Of a stretch of DNA of 37,691 bases, positions 15,875-23,088 are shown piece after piece. The stretch spans positions 1 through 37,691 of the forward strand of contig JANYDT010000069.1 in the NCBI GenBank assembly GCA_025359845.1, given 5' to 3'. The DNA is from Acidimicrobiia bacterium. Lineage in GTDB: Bacteria; Actinomycetota; Acidimicrobiia; Acidimicrobiales; JANYDT01. Position numbers and translations under genes: made by a program. Below the pieces are notes generated by a model, which searched no databases, was not told the origin of the DNA, and saw nothing but the letters and a program-made list of their open reading frames with translations. Each line of letters opens with the position of its first letter. Within the stretch, counting starts at the first letter, position 1.

Positions 15875-18513
15875 GAAGGTACTTCCGTCGGGGCCGTGGC
15901 TGCATTGAGCACCGCGGCGGCGGTCGTCGCCAGCGTGCACGGAAGGCGAACGCTGGCGGTCAGCCCACCACCGGGGGTGTCGTCGAGGTCCAATTCGGCG
16001 CCGATCGTACGGGCCAACCCGTCGGCGATGGCCAACCCAAGACCCATGCCGTCGCGATGTGAGGCGTCATCAAGGCGCTGGAAGGGGCGCCTGGCTGCGT
16101 CGCGCTGAGCGGCGGCGATACCCGGCCCACGGTCGATGACGCGCACCAACACGGCCGACCCGACCCGCTCCGCTTCGGCCGAGACGATGCGCCGGCTCGG
16201 GTCGGCGCTGAACGCCGTAGCGTTAAGGGCATTGCTGATTAGGTTGGCCACGACCCGTTCCAATAGCGCAGGATCGGTTCGCACCCGGTGAGCATCTACG
16301 GTCACTCGAATCTGCACCCGGTCGCGAACGTCGAGCGGAAGCGACCGAACCGCGTCATCGAGGATCGTCGCAAGGTCGGCTTCGACCTGCTGGGCCACGA
16401 TGACGCCGGCTTCTAGACGACTCATCTCCAGCAGTTCTTCGATGAGCCGGTTGAGCCTGTCGGTCTCGGCGTCGATGGTCTCGAGAAAGTCGTGTTGCTG
16501 ATCGGGCTCCCATGTGACCTCGGCCGAAAGGAGGCTGCTCGATGCGGCCTTGATTCCGGCCAGCGGCGAACGCAGGTCATGGGAGACGGCGCGCAACAAC
16601 GCGGTCCGAAAATCGTTCGCTTCTTGCAGCCGGTCGGCCGCCGAAGCCGCCGCCGCGAGGTCGCTGGTTCGCAGCGCTCCTCGCAACTGATCAGCGAAGA
16701 CAGCGACCAGACGACGATCTTCTACCGACAGCGGTGATCCAATCAGCACCAGCGACCGCTGTTCGTCGAGCGCGACTTCCAAACGCCCCGCGGCGGACTC
16801 GGCGGCGCCGACGAGCGACCCCGGGACCCGTTGCTCGATTCGGGCATACGTCGACCCGGTGAACGTGCGGAGCTGCTCGACCAGCTCGGCCAAGGGTTCG
16901 GCTGCGCCGACGGCCGTGGCACTCGAACGAGCGAGGATCTCGGCCTCGGTCCTTGAGCGCCGCGCCTCCCGCGCCTGGCGGGCGGCTTGGCTGACCAGAG
17001 CCGACACGGTGAGGGTCACGACCCCGAACACGACGAGCGCGATAATGTCTTCGGCGTCGCCGACCAAGAGCGTGTGGCGAGGTTCGGTGAAGAACCAGTT
17101 GATGGCTACGAGCGACGCGACCATCGAGGCGAGTCCCACTTCGATGCCACCGGCCGCGGCGATCACCACCACGAGACCAAGGAAGACAAGGGCCTGGCTG
17201 GCGAGACTCATGCGGTCGTCAAGGCGAACGAGAACGAACGTCAGAAACGGGATGCTCACTATCGCCGCGAAGGCGGCCAGAAGGCGTCGCCGCCGGGGCA
17301 ACCCCACCCGGGACCAGCGCCGGTCGCGAGTTCGCTTGGATGCCTTCACCGAGGCCGTCGCCCCGCCCCCGACGTCGACGAGGGCGAGGCCACGAAGGGA
17401 GACCATATGGACGTCAACGTCACGGCCGAGCCGAATCAACTCGTTGGTGACCGAGCCGCGAAGGGCATGATGAACCCTGCCGTGTCCGCTCGCGCCGACC
17501 ACGAGTTGTGTGGCCCTCTCCGTCCTGGCGAAAGCGGTCAAAGCCACCGCCACGTCGTCACCGACAACTGTCTGGGCTGAGCCGCCGAGTTCTCTCACCA
17601 AACGCTGCTGGGCCTCAAGGGAAGGGCCGGCGTGACCGTCGATCGCGCTCGAGGGAGCGACGTGAACCGCGACAAGCGATGCTCGGGCCCGCTGCGCCAT
17701 CCTGGCCGCTCGACGAATTACGATTTCGCCACCGGGAACGCCAGTGATCGCGACCACGACCCGCTCTCGGGTGTCGCGACGGCCAAATCCGATATCGGTC
17801 CCCCCGCCCGTGTCGGGCGACGGATCGAACGACGAAGCACCGTCGGCGACCCAAAGCAACGCCATCTCCCGCAACGCCCGAAGACGGGGTTCGCCGAAGG
17901 ACTCGGCCATGGCCGCGTCGACCTCACCGGGCGGATACACGTTGCCGTGGGCGAGCCGTCGACGTAAAGCTTCGGGGGCCATATCGATCAGTTCGACTTG
18001 CGCAGCCGACCGGACGAAGGCATCGGGCACCGTACCCACGGGTGCCAGACCGGTGATCCGCTCCGCCACATCGCGCACTGATTCAAGCTCCGCGATGTTC
18101 AGCGTTGTGATCACATCGATCCCGCATTCGAGCAGCATGGCCACGTCTTGCCAACGCTGGCTTCGGTTGGATTGCGCAGGATTGGGGCGGGCCATGTCGT
18201 CGATAAGCACGACGTCGGGCCGTAGGGCGGCGATCTGGTCGGTGTTGAGTTGGGCCATCGATGAATCGCCCTCACCGTGATGGTCGAGCCTTCGGAGTTG
18301 TTCGATCGTGGCCGACCGGCCGTGGGTCTCGATGGCCCCGATCACAACCCTGGCGCCGCGCTCACGACGGCGACGGCCCTCGTCGAGCATGGCGAAGGTC
18401 TTGCCGACGCCGGGCGCCGCTCCGAGATACACGCGTAGCGTCCCGCGCCGCGGCCCCTGTGCTTCGGTCTCTTGCACCGCTTCAGTCTGCCCGGGATCGG
18501 GAGCCGCGAGCAC
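15871..18513 (-). CDS. kdpD: Sensor histidine kinase KdpD
   Basis: Membrane sensor of potassium or turgor that phosphorylates KdpE. The 880-residue protein carries all family parts. The N-terminal KdpD ATP-binding domain has Walker A G-A-A-P-G-V-G-K-T (31-39), V-L-I-D-D (102-106) and the E-T-H-G-R turn (62-66). It is followed by a USP domain (about 250-375), a four-helix DUF4118 membrane region (about 410-510), a GAF-like segment, a HisKA domain with H645 in V-S-H-D-L-R-S-P, and an HATPase domain with N757/N761, D-R-G-P-G-I (794-799) and G-M-G-L-G-L-A-I (822-829). Every catalytic residue is intact. The start is a GTG in a short divergent gap shared with the gene at 18551. The C-terminus has an extra Ala/Thr-rich tail. 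Confidence 0.95.
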   Translation of the reverse strand: MLAAPDPGQTEAVQETEAQGPRRGTLRVYLGAAPGVGKTFAMLDEGRRRRERGARVVIGAIETHGRSATIEQLRRLDHHGEGDSSMAQLNTDQIAALRPDVVLIDDMARPNPAQSNRSQRWQDVAMLLECGIDVITTLNIAELESVRDVAERITGLAPVGTVPDAFVRSAAQVELIDMAPEALRRRLAHGNVYPPGEVDAAMAESFGEPRLRALREMALLWVADGASSFDPSPDTGGGTDIGFGRRDTRERVVVAITGVPGGEIVIRRAARMAQRARASLVAVHVAPSSAIDGHAGPSLEAQQRLVRELGGSAQTVVGDDVAVALTAFARTERATQLVVGASGHGRVHHALRGSVTNELIRLGRDVDVHMVSLRGLALVDVGGGATASVKASKRTRDRRWSRVGLPRRRRLLAAFAAIVSIPFLTFVLVRLDDRMSLASQALVFLGLVVVIAAAGGIEVGLASMVASLVAINWFFTEPRHTLLVGDAEDIIALVVFGVVTLTVSALVSQAARQAREARRSRTEAEILARSSATAVGAAEPLAELVEQLRTFTGSTYARIEQRVPGSLVGAAESAAGRLEVALDEQRSLVLIGSPLSVEDRRLVAVFADQLRGALRTSDLAAAASAADRLQEANDFRTALLRAVSHDLRSPLAGIKAASSSLLSAEVTWEPDQQHDFLETIDAETDRLNRLIEELLEMSRLEAGVIVAQQVEADLATILDDAVRSLPLDVRDRVQIRVTVDAHRVRTDPALLERVVANLISNALNATAFSADPSRRIVSAEAERVGSAVLVRVIDRGPGIAAAQRDAARRPFQRLDDASHRDGMGLGLAIADGLARTIGAELDLDDTPGGGLTASVRLPCTLATTAAAVLNAATAPTEVPS

Positions 18514-18550
18514 CGCGGCTCAGGTTGTGGGTCTATTGTGGATCCGTGGG

Positions 18551-19111
18551 ATGCCTCGCCTTGAGTCGGCGGCGAAAGAGTCGGCCCCTAAACAGTCGGC
18601 GGCCGAGAAACCAGAAGTTGTGACAAAGGAACTCGGCTCGCCACGAACCCTCGGCCGTTGGCTCCCGCTGGTAAAGTTTGCGGCGACCTTGAGTGCTCTG
18701 TTCGTCGCCTCACTGCTGGCCGGCGCGCAAAGTATGTTCGGGGCGGCTGACGGGGTCAATACTTCACTTTCACCGGCGCGCGTTGAGGCGTCGTTGGCCG
18801 CTTCGGTGGCCAACGCTTTGGCGCCGGGCGCCCCATCTCTCGAACGTCATAACACCGGCATGTGTCCGGGACCGTTTCGCAGCCAAACCAGCCTTTTGGT
18901 GGGACCGCTGGGGCCGAAGGTCGCGGCCCGCTTCCTGGCCCGGGCTCGGCATCGGCTGCGGGTGGCGCGATGGACGGTGCGCGACGCCTTGGCTGCCACA
19001 GACTTGTCGGTCGTCGCGAGCCGTCCCCGACCGCCCGAACAGATCACGATTACGTCGATGGGCCCGTCCTCGGGTTCAACAGTTCAGATCGTGGTCGTGC
19101 GCCCATGTTGA
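18551..19111 (+). CDS. Single-membrane-helix protein of unknown function
   Basis: The 186-residue protein has a charged Ala/Lys/Glu N-terminus, one hydrophobic segment (about 38-60) and a mostly outside or periplasmic Ala-rich region. It ends with an Arg-rich stretch and a short beta-like tail (Q-I-T-I-T-S near 164-169, V-Q-I-V-V-V near 178-183). The ATG at 18551 is chosen because everything upstream lies inside kdpD on the other strand; no ribosome site is clear. A TATTGT at 18534-18539 could be a -10 element giving a nearly leaderless transcript. The last 28 bases overlap the 3' end of the convergent rhomboid-like gene. No family is recognised; codon usage supports coding. Confidence 0.6.
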   Translation: MPRLESAAKESAPKQSAAEKPEVVTKELGSPRTLGRWLPLVKFAATLSALFVASLLAGAQSMFGAADGVNTSLSPARVEASLAASVANALAPGAPSLERHNTGMCPGPFRSQTSLLVGPLGPKVAARFLARARHRLRVARWTVRDALAATDLSVVASRPRPPEQITITSMGPSSGSTVQIVVVRPC

Positions 19112-19818
19112 GCGAAGCCGCCCCCCGGGCTGCGCGTTTTCCGGGCGCCGGTTGGGTCGATCACTTCAATGAATGTCGCGCCGATGCACGCGGCCGCCAA
19201 GTGTCCGGCATCGGTGAAGGAGTGTCCCTGGGCAAATGGAACGACCACCCAGACGACCAACAGCGCCCTGGCCAGTCCGGGCCATTTGCGGATGCGCATC
19301 ACCAGTGCCCCGGCCCCCGCGAGCAACACGTACGAGGCGCCCACGTCGATCGTTCGCACCAGCGCCCCGCCCCCGTGACCGAATGAGACGTTGGCCCAGA
19401 TGCCGACAGTGGTGACCAACGTGGCACCGACATGGCCCACCGCGGCTACCGCCACCGCGCGCATTGTGCCCACTCGACGCTCCAATGATCCCAACACCAC
19501 CGAGACCATGGCGACCTCTCGAAACCAGTGCGAACCGTCCAGCAGAAAAGCGCTGAGCAGCAGCACGCGAAAGGCGTCGCGGCTCATCTCGCGCAAGTTC
19601 GTGCTGAGTTGGCGCAGCAAGGCGGTCGCCAACCGCGCATCGACAGTGTCAAGAACCGCGGTCGTGACCAACAGCACGAACAGATAGACGTGCGTGGCCG
19701 GCGAACGCCGAACGTGGTGTAGGAGCGCCGCGGGTGCCCGCCGTACCGCGGCCACGGCCGGCCCCGCCGCGCTTCGTTTCCTCGTTCTCCCTTGCGGCGT
19801 TCTTTCTTGCGTCGTCAC
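19084..19818 (-). CDS. Stand-alone rhomboid-like membrane protein
   Basis: The 244-residue membrane protein has a basic N-terminus and about six hydrophobic segments. It has the layout of the actinobacterial rhomboid-like family: an L-R-Q-L-S-T-N-L stretch before an amphipathic loop, D-V-G-A-S around S162, and D-A-G-H-L-A-A around H206. The spacing of Ser and His (44 residues) is close to that in the C-terminal domain of the lipid aminoacylase at 9198-11555 (46 residues). Classical rhomboid proteases have G-x-S-G; here the Gly after Ser is Tyr, so protease activity is uncertain. The GTG start at 19818 has GAGG very close upstream. It is transcribed alone toward the gene at 18551, with an overlap of 28 bases at their ends. 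Confidence 0.7.
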   Translation of the reverse strand: MTTQERTPQGRTRKRSAAGPAVAAVRRAPAALLHHVRRSPATHVYLFVLLVTTAVLDTVDARLATALLRQLSTNLREMSRDAFRVLLLSAFLLDGSHWFREVAMVSVVLGSLERRVGTMRAVAVAAVGHVGATLVTTVGIWANVSFGHGGGALVRTIDVGASYVLLAGAGALVMRIRKWPGLARALLVVWVVVPFAQGHSFTDAGHLAAACIGATFIEVIDPTGARKTRSPGGGFAQHGRTTTI

Positions 19819-19900
19819 CTCGCGCTCGTCGTCACTTCACGCTCGCGAGGCGCACCGGCATGGTGCAATGGTAAACGCAGTGGCTATTCTCCGCTGACCC

Positions 19901-20308
19901 TTAATTGGTTTGCGCGGTCTGCCATGCGGTGTCGGCTTGGTACGAGGTAGTGGACGGGTCGATGTTGGCGCCCGTGATGGGGTCCTGTAGGGCGTTGACG
20001 CTGTATTGAACCGTTGCTTCCCAGCTTACATCGGGGATGTATGTGGGATCGTAATTGATGGCCGCGACGAGCGCGTTATCGAGCGTGACGGCCGCGGCGT
20101 AGTCGGCCGCTTCTTGGGCGACGAGGGTGGCTTCGGCGGTGATGGCATTGGCGTCGATGGTGGCTTGGTCGAGGACCACGGCGGCGTAAGTGACGGGGGC
20201 GTTGTCGTCGGCGAAGGCGGGGGCGGCCAGGGCGATGGCGGAGGCGCCGAGGGCGCCGGCGAGGGTAATGGCGAACCGGCGGGAGATGGTGGAAGTGAAG
20301 CGTGACAT
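19901..20308 (-). CDS. Small secreted protein of unknown function
   Basis: The 135-residue precursor has a Sec-type signal peptide (R-R-F-A-I-T near residues 11-16, a hydrophobic Ala/Leu core, and an A-F-A cleavage region before D-D). The mature part of about 100 residues is Ala/Asp/Thr-rich with many Tyr and Gln and no Cys, probably helical. The ATG at 20308 is chosen over upstream in-frame codons because the signal peptide begins there and TCCTTT (AAAGGA on the minus strand) lies at 20316-20321, 7 nt away. No family is recognised. The same leader pattern, AAAGGACCCA just before ATG, precedes the secreted gene at 8749-9147. The surrounding 19819-19900 shows nothing further. Confidence 0.72.
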   Translation of the reverse strand: MSRFTSTISRRFAITLAGALGASAIALAAPAFADDNAPVTYAAVVLDQATIDANAITAEATLVAQEAADYAAAVTLDNALVAAINYDPTYIPDVSWEATVQYSVNALQDPITGANIDPSTTSYQADTAWQTAQTN

Positions 20309-20628
20309 GGCTGGGTCCTTTGTTAATTCGGATTGGAGTAATTCTTGATCAACCACCGCTTATTGCGGTTGTTGTGGGTGATGTATGAAAGATAAATCCG
20401 ACAACTGGGACGCCGCTGAGAGCAAGCATTGTGTCCGGGTCCAACTTGCCGTGACCTGTGTCACGGGTCCGTGCCGTGGGAGTCACCGCCCTCCCACTGG
20501 TGAGGCTGCGCAGGCCACCAATCGACGAAAAGGGACTGCGGGTGATCGCAAAAGCGAATCGCTCGTAGTCCCTTCCTGACCGGTGGTGCGCTGCAAATAC
20601 GGCAGTGGTTCGACTACTTCGGCAATAG
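20309..20628. other. Intergenic region of about 320 bases
   Basis: It holds the ribosome site of the secreted gene (20316-20321), probably its promoter, a terminator hairpin at 20530-20574 and the first copy of a 15-bp duplication (20614-20628). An open frame of 99 codons on the minus strand has no ribosome site and no recognisable product, so I do not call it a gene. Confidence 0.5.
20530..20574 (-). terminator. Terminator of the MacAB-like cluster
   Basis: An 8-bp outer stem (20530-20537 with 20567-20574) encloses a longer, partly paired loop. On the minus strand the stem runs straight into TTTT, as expected for the 3' end of the operon that finishes at 20629. Confidence 0.5.
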
Positions 20629-20643
20629 CTACTTCGGCAATAG
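20614..20643. repeat. 15-bp tandem duplication across the stop codon
   Basis: CTACTTCGGCAATAG occurs twice in direct succession (20614-20628 and 20629-20643). On the minus strand each copy reads as the codons for L-L-P-K plus a stop, so the gene at 20629-21117 ends and its last codons repeat again downstream. Confidence 0.8.
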
Positions 20644-21117
20644 GGCACCGAGGCCGGCGGCGGGCGCAGGCGCGCCGCTTGGGGAGGCGGCGGCGCCGGC
20701 TACTCCTCCTCCGCCTCCGAAGCCTCCGCCTCCGCCCCCACCAGCGCCTCGGCCGAAGCCGTTACGACCGGAGGAGGCTGCAACCGGTGCGTGGCTGCGC
20801 CCGTACTTGGCGCCTGCCGCGAAGCCGATGGTCGCGGCGAAGAGGAAGGCCAAGGCACCGACGCAGGCTTTGAGGCGGGTGCTGGCGGTTGGGCGGGGCC
20901 GGGCCCAGGCGAGGTCGTCGTCGTCGGCCGAGTTGATCGGGCCGGGGTCTGTTTCAACCGCGCTGTCATAAGACTCGCCTGCTGGATGGCGTTCGCTATT
21001 TGTTGTCGAAGCAGCGGCGGGCAGCGGGGTTTGGGTCGTGACTATGGTTGCAGTCATTGCGGGCTCCTGAAGGGGATCGGGCAGGGTGGTTGGAGCGGTC
21101 CGCTGGGGGTTATTCAT
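20629..21117 (-). CDS. Single-TM protein with Gly-rich tail, MacAB-cluster partner
   Basis: The 162-residue protein has a long Pro/Thr/Asp-rich cytosolic N-terminus (1-80, with D-D-D-D), one membrane helix (about 82-103), and an outside tail. The tail contains a Gly run with Phe (about 119-140, G-F-G-R-G-A then G-G-G-G-F-G-G-G) and an Ala/Pro end. Its ATG overlaps the permease stop by eight bases (ATGAATAA), so it is translationally coupled to the transporter and clearly part of that operon. No family is recognised. The Gly-rich tail is like those of its neighbours. A role as membrane anchor or assembly partner of the exporter is inference from position only. Confidence 0.68.
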   Translation of the reverse strand: MNNPQRTAPTTLPDPLQEPAMTATIVTTQTPLPAAASTTNSERHPAGESYDSAVETDPGPINSADDDDLAWARPRPTASTRLKACVGALAFLFAATIGFAAGAKYGRSHAPVAASSGRNGFGRGAGGGGGGGFGGGGGVAGAAASPSGAPAPAAGLGALLPK

Positions 21118-22333
21118 GGCGGAGGGCGTCGATGGGGCGCATTGAGGCGGCCCGGTTGGCGGGGTAGATACCGAAGAAGAGGCTGGTTATAATGGCGACC
21201 GCCAAAGCAAGAATGACCGAGTCGTATCGGACCACGGGTTGGGTGCCCACGATCTTGAACCGGCTGCCAACGATGCCGGAAATCACTCCGATGATTCCAC
21301 CGATACCGCCCAGGACGACGGCTTCGGTGAGGAATTGTCCGAGAATGGCCGATCTCGGGGCGCCGACGGCCTTGCGGATACCTATTTCGCGGGTGCGTTC
21401 GGTAACGGTGACGAGCATGATGTTCATGATCCCGATACCACCGACAAGCAAGGAGATGGCGGCTACGGCACCCAGAAGCACGGTGAGCGTTTTGGATGAC
21501 TGCGCACTCGATTGAACGAGGGCGGATTGATTCAGGACCCGAAAGTTCTGTTGGCCGTTGGTGGTGGGGTGGCGACCGGACAGTACGGTGGTGGCGATGT
21601 TCTGCGCTTCGGTCGTGGCCTTCTGCGATGTCGCTTCGATCAGGATCTGATCGACGGTGGTGCCCCCTGCCAAGGTGTCGCGCACCGTCGTCCAAGGAGC
21701 GAACGCCGCGTCGTCTTGGTTGAAAGGACCGGACGCGCCTTTCGCTTTGAGTTTGCCGATGACCGTGAACGTGATGTGGTTCAGGGCGACGTTTTGACCA
21801 ACGGGGTTGGCATCGCCGAACAGGTTTTGGGCGGTGGTGTCGCCGAGCACGACGACCCGGGATCTTGACTTCAGATCGTCGGCGCTGAAGAACCGGCCGG
21901 CTGCGATCTTCCAGTTCTGGACTTCCTGGATTTCAGGGGTGGACCCGTTGACCGGGTCAACCGAGGCTGACGTGTCTCCGACTGCTCCGGTTACGCCTCC
22001 CGCCCGGATCACAGGCACGACGATCTTGACGTTCGCTTTATAATCTTTGGACTGCAAGGCGGCGACGTCTTTCATCGTGAATGAGAGCGGTTGGGCTCCG
22101 GCCCCTGCGCCGCCGCGGCGTCCGAACCCGCGTCCACCCGGCTGGATGGTCAGCGAGTTCGTGCCGAGCGACTGGAATTGCTTCTGCACTGCGATCGTTG
22201 ATCCGTTGCCTACGGCAACCAGGATCACGACCGAGGCGACACCAATGAGGATCCCGAGGATGGTCAGAAATGACCGCACCCGGTTGGCGCTCACGCCCCG
22301 CCAAGCGATGCGAATGGTCTCGCGCCGGTTCAT
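21110..22333 (-). CDS. MacB-type ABC transporter permease (FtsX family)
   Basis: Mechanotransmission permease of type VII ABC systems. The 407-residue product has the standard four-helix layout: TM1 about 20-42, a large outside domain (45-280), and TM2-TM4 at about 282-304, 335-357 and 374-395. The cytosolic loop T-E-R-T-R-E-I-G-I-R-K-A-V-G-A (311-325) and the tail motif R-A-A-S-M-R-P-I-D-A-L are typical. A Gly-rich insertion (66-80, G-G-R-G-F-G-R-R-G-G) sits just after TM1 in the outside domain and resembles tails in neighbouring genes. The ATG overlaps the ATPase stop (ATGA). With the ATPase and adaptor it would form a MacAB-like exporter, but there is no outer membrane and no TolC here, so the exit route is unknown. 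Confidence 0.93.
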   Translation of the reverse strand: MNRRETIRIAWRGVSANRVRSFLTILGILIGVASVVILVAVGNGSTIAVQKQFQSLGTNSLTIQPGGRGFGRRGGAGAGAQPLSFTMKDVAALQSKDYKANVKIVVPVIRAGGVTGAVGDTSASVDPVNGSTPEIQEVQNWKIAAGRFFSADDLKSRSRVVVLGDTTAQNLFGDANPVGQNVALNHITFTVIGKLKAKGASGPFNQDDAAFAPWTTVRDTLAGGTTVDQILIEATSQKATTEAQNIATTVLSGRHPTTNGQQNFRVLNQSALVQSSAQSSKTLTVLLGAVAAISLLVGGIGIMNIMLVTVTERTREIGIRKAVGAPRSAILGQFLTEAVVLGGIGGIIGVISGIVGSRFKIVGTQPVVRYDSVILALAVAIITSLFFGIYPANRAASMRPIDALRHE

Positions 22334-23088
22334 GACGCGACCCGCAGTTTGGCGCGTTCATCCGAGATGATCTTGCCGTCTGAGAGTCGAATGGTGCGTC
22401 TGGCCCGAGCGGCGACGTCGGCTTCGTGGGTAATGAGCACGATCGTGCGTCCTTGCTGGTGGAGTTCGTCGAACAGGTTGAGAATTTCGGCGGTGGATTG
22501 CGTGTCGAGAGCGCCGGTGGGCTCGTCGGCCAGCAACAAGGCCGGATTGGTCACCAACGCCCGGGCAATGGCGACGCGTTGCTGTTGACCGCCCGACAGT
22601 TCGGTCGGGATGTGATGGACCCGATCGGCGAGTCCGACCCGGTCCAACGCGGCCATGGCTCGGGCTTTTCGTTCCTTGTTGGCCACTCCGGCATAGGCCA
22701 TAGGAAGTGCCACGTTCTCGAGAGCCGACGTGCGCGCGATCAGGTTGAACGACTGGAACACGAAGCCGATCTTCTTGTTGCGGGCCATAGCCACTTGTCG
22801 GTCATCAAGGGCCGCAACGTCGAGTCCGTCAAGGAGGTAGCGGCCTTTCGTGGGTGCGTCAAGGCAGCCGATGATGTTCATGAGAGTCGATTTCCCGGAG
22901 CCCGAGGCGCCCATGATGGCGAGGTACTCGCCCCGATCCACGTCGAGCGTGACGCCTTGGAGGGCCCGGACGATGACATCGCCCATGACATAGGTCTTGG
23001 TGAGGTTCTCCAACAAGATGACCGAAGACGGCTTCGAGCCGTTCCCTTTCACCGATGCCACGGATCGACCTTCGCTGTCACGGTTCAT
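22330..23088 (-). CDS. MacB/LolD-type ABC transporter ATP-binding protein
   Basis: Cytosolic motor of the exporter. The 252-residue product has Walker A G-A-S-G-S-G-K-S (60-67), Q-loop Q112, signature L-S-G-G-Q (164-168), Walker B L-L-L-A-D-E-P (184-190) with T-G-A-L-D following, and a switch His in L-I-T-H-E. The A-L-x-G-V-T-L-D-V start and the N-I-I-G-C-L-D stretch are typical of the lipoprotein/macrolide-export (LolD/MacB) group. About 20 extra residues precede the domain. The ATG overlaps the adaptor stop (ATGA) and the stop overlaps the permease start, so adaptor, ATPase and permease are translated as a coupled set. Confidence 0.94.
   Translation of the reverse strand: MNRDSEGRSVASVKGNGSKPSSVILLENLTKTYVMGDVIVRALQGVTLDVDRGEYLAIMGASGSGKSTLMNIIGCLDAPTKGRYLLDGLDVAALDDRQVAMARNKKIGFVFQSFNLIARTSALENVALPMAYAGVANKERKARAMAALDRVGLADRVHHIPTELSGGQQQRVAIARALVTNPALLLADEPTGALDTQSTAEILNLFDELHQQGRTIVLITHEADVAARARRTIRLSDGKIISDERAKLRVAS

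Noticed and set aside
20349..20648. 99-codon minus-strand frame before the MacAB-like cluster end
   Set aside because: No ribosome site, covers a terminator hairpin and a duplicated stop region, and shows no recognisable sequence.
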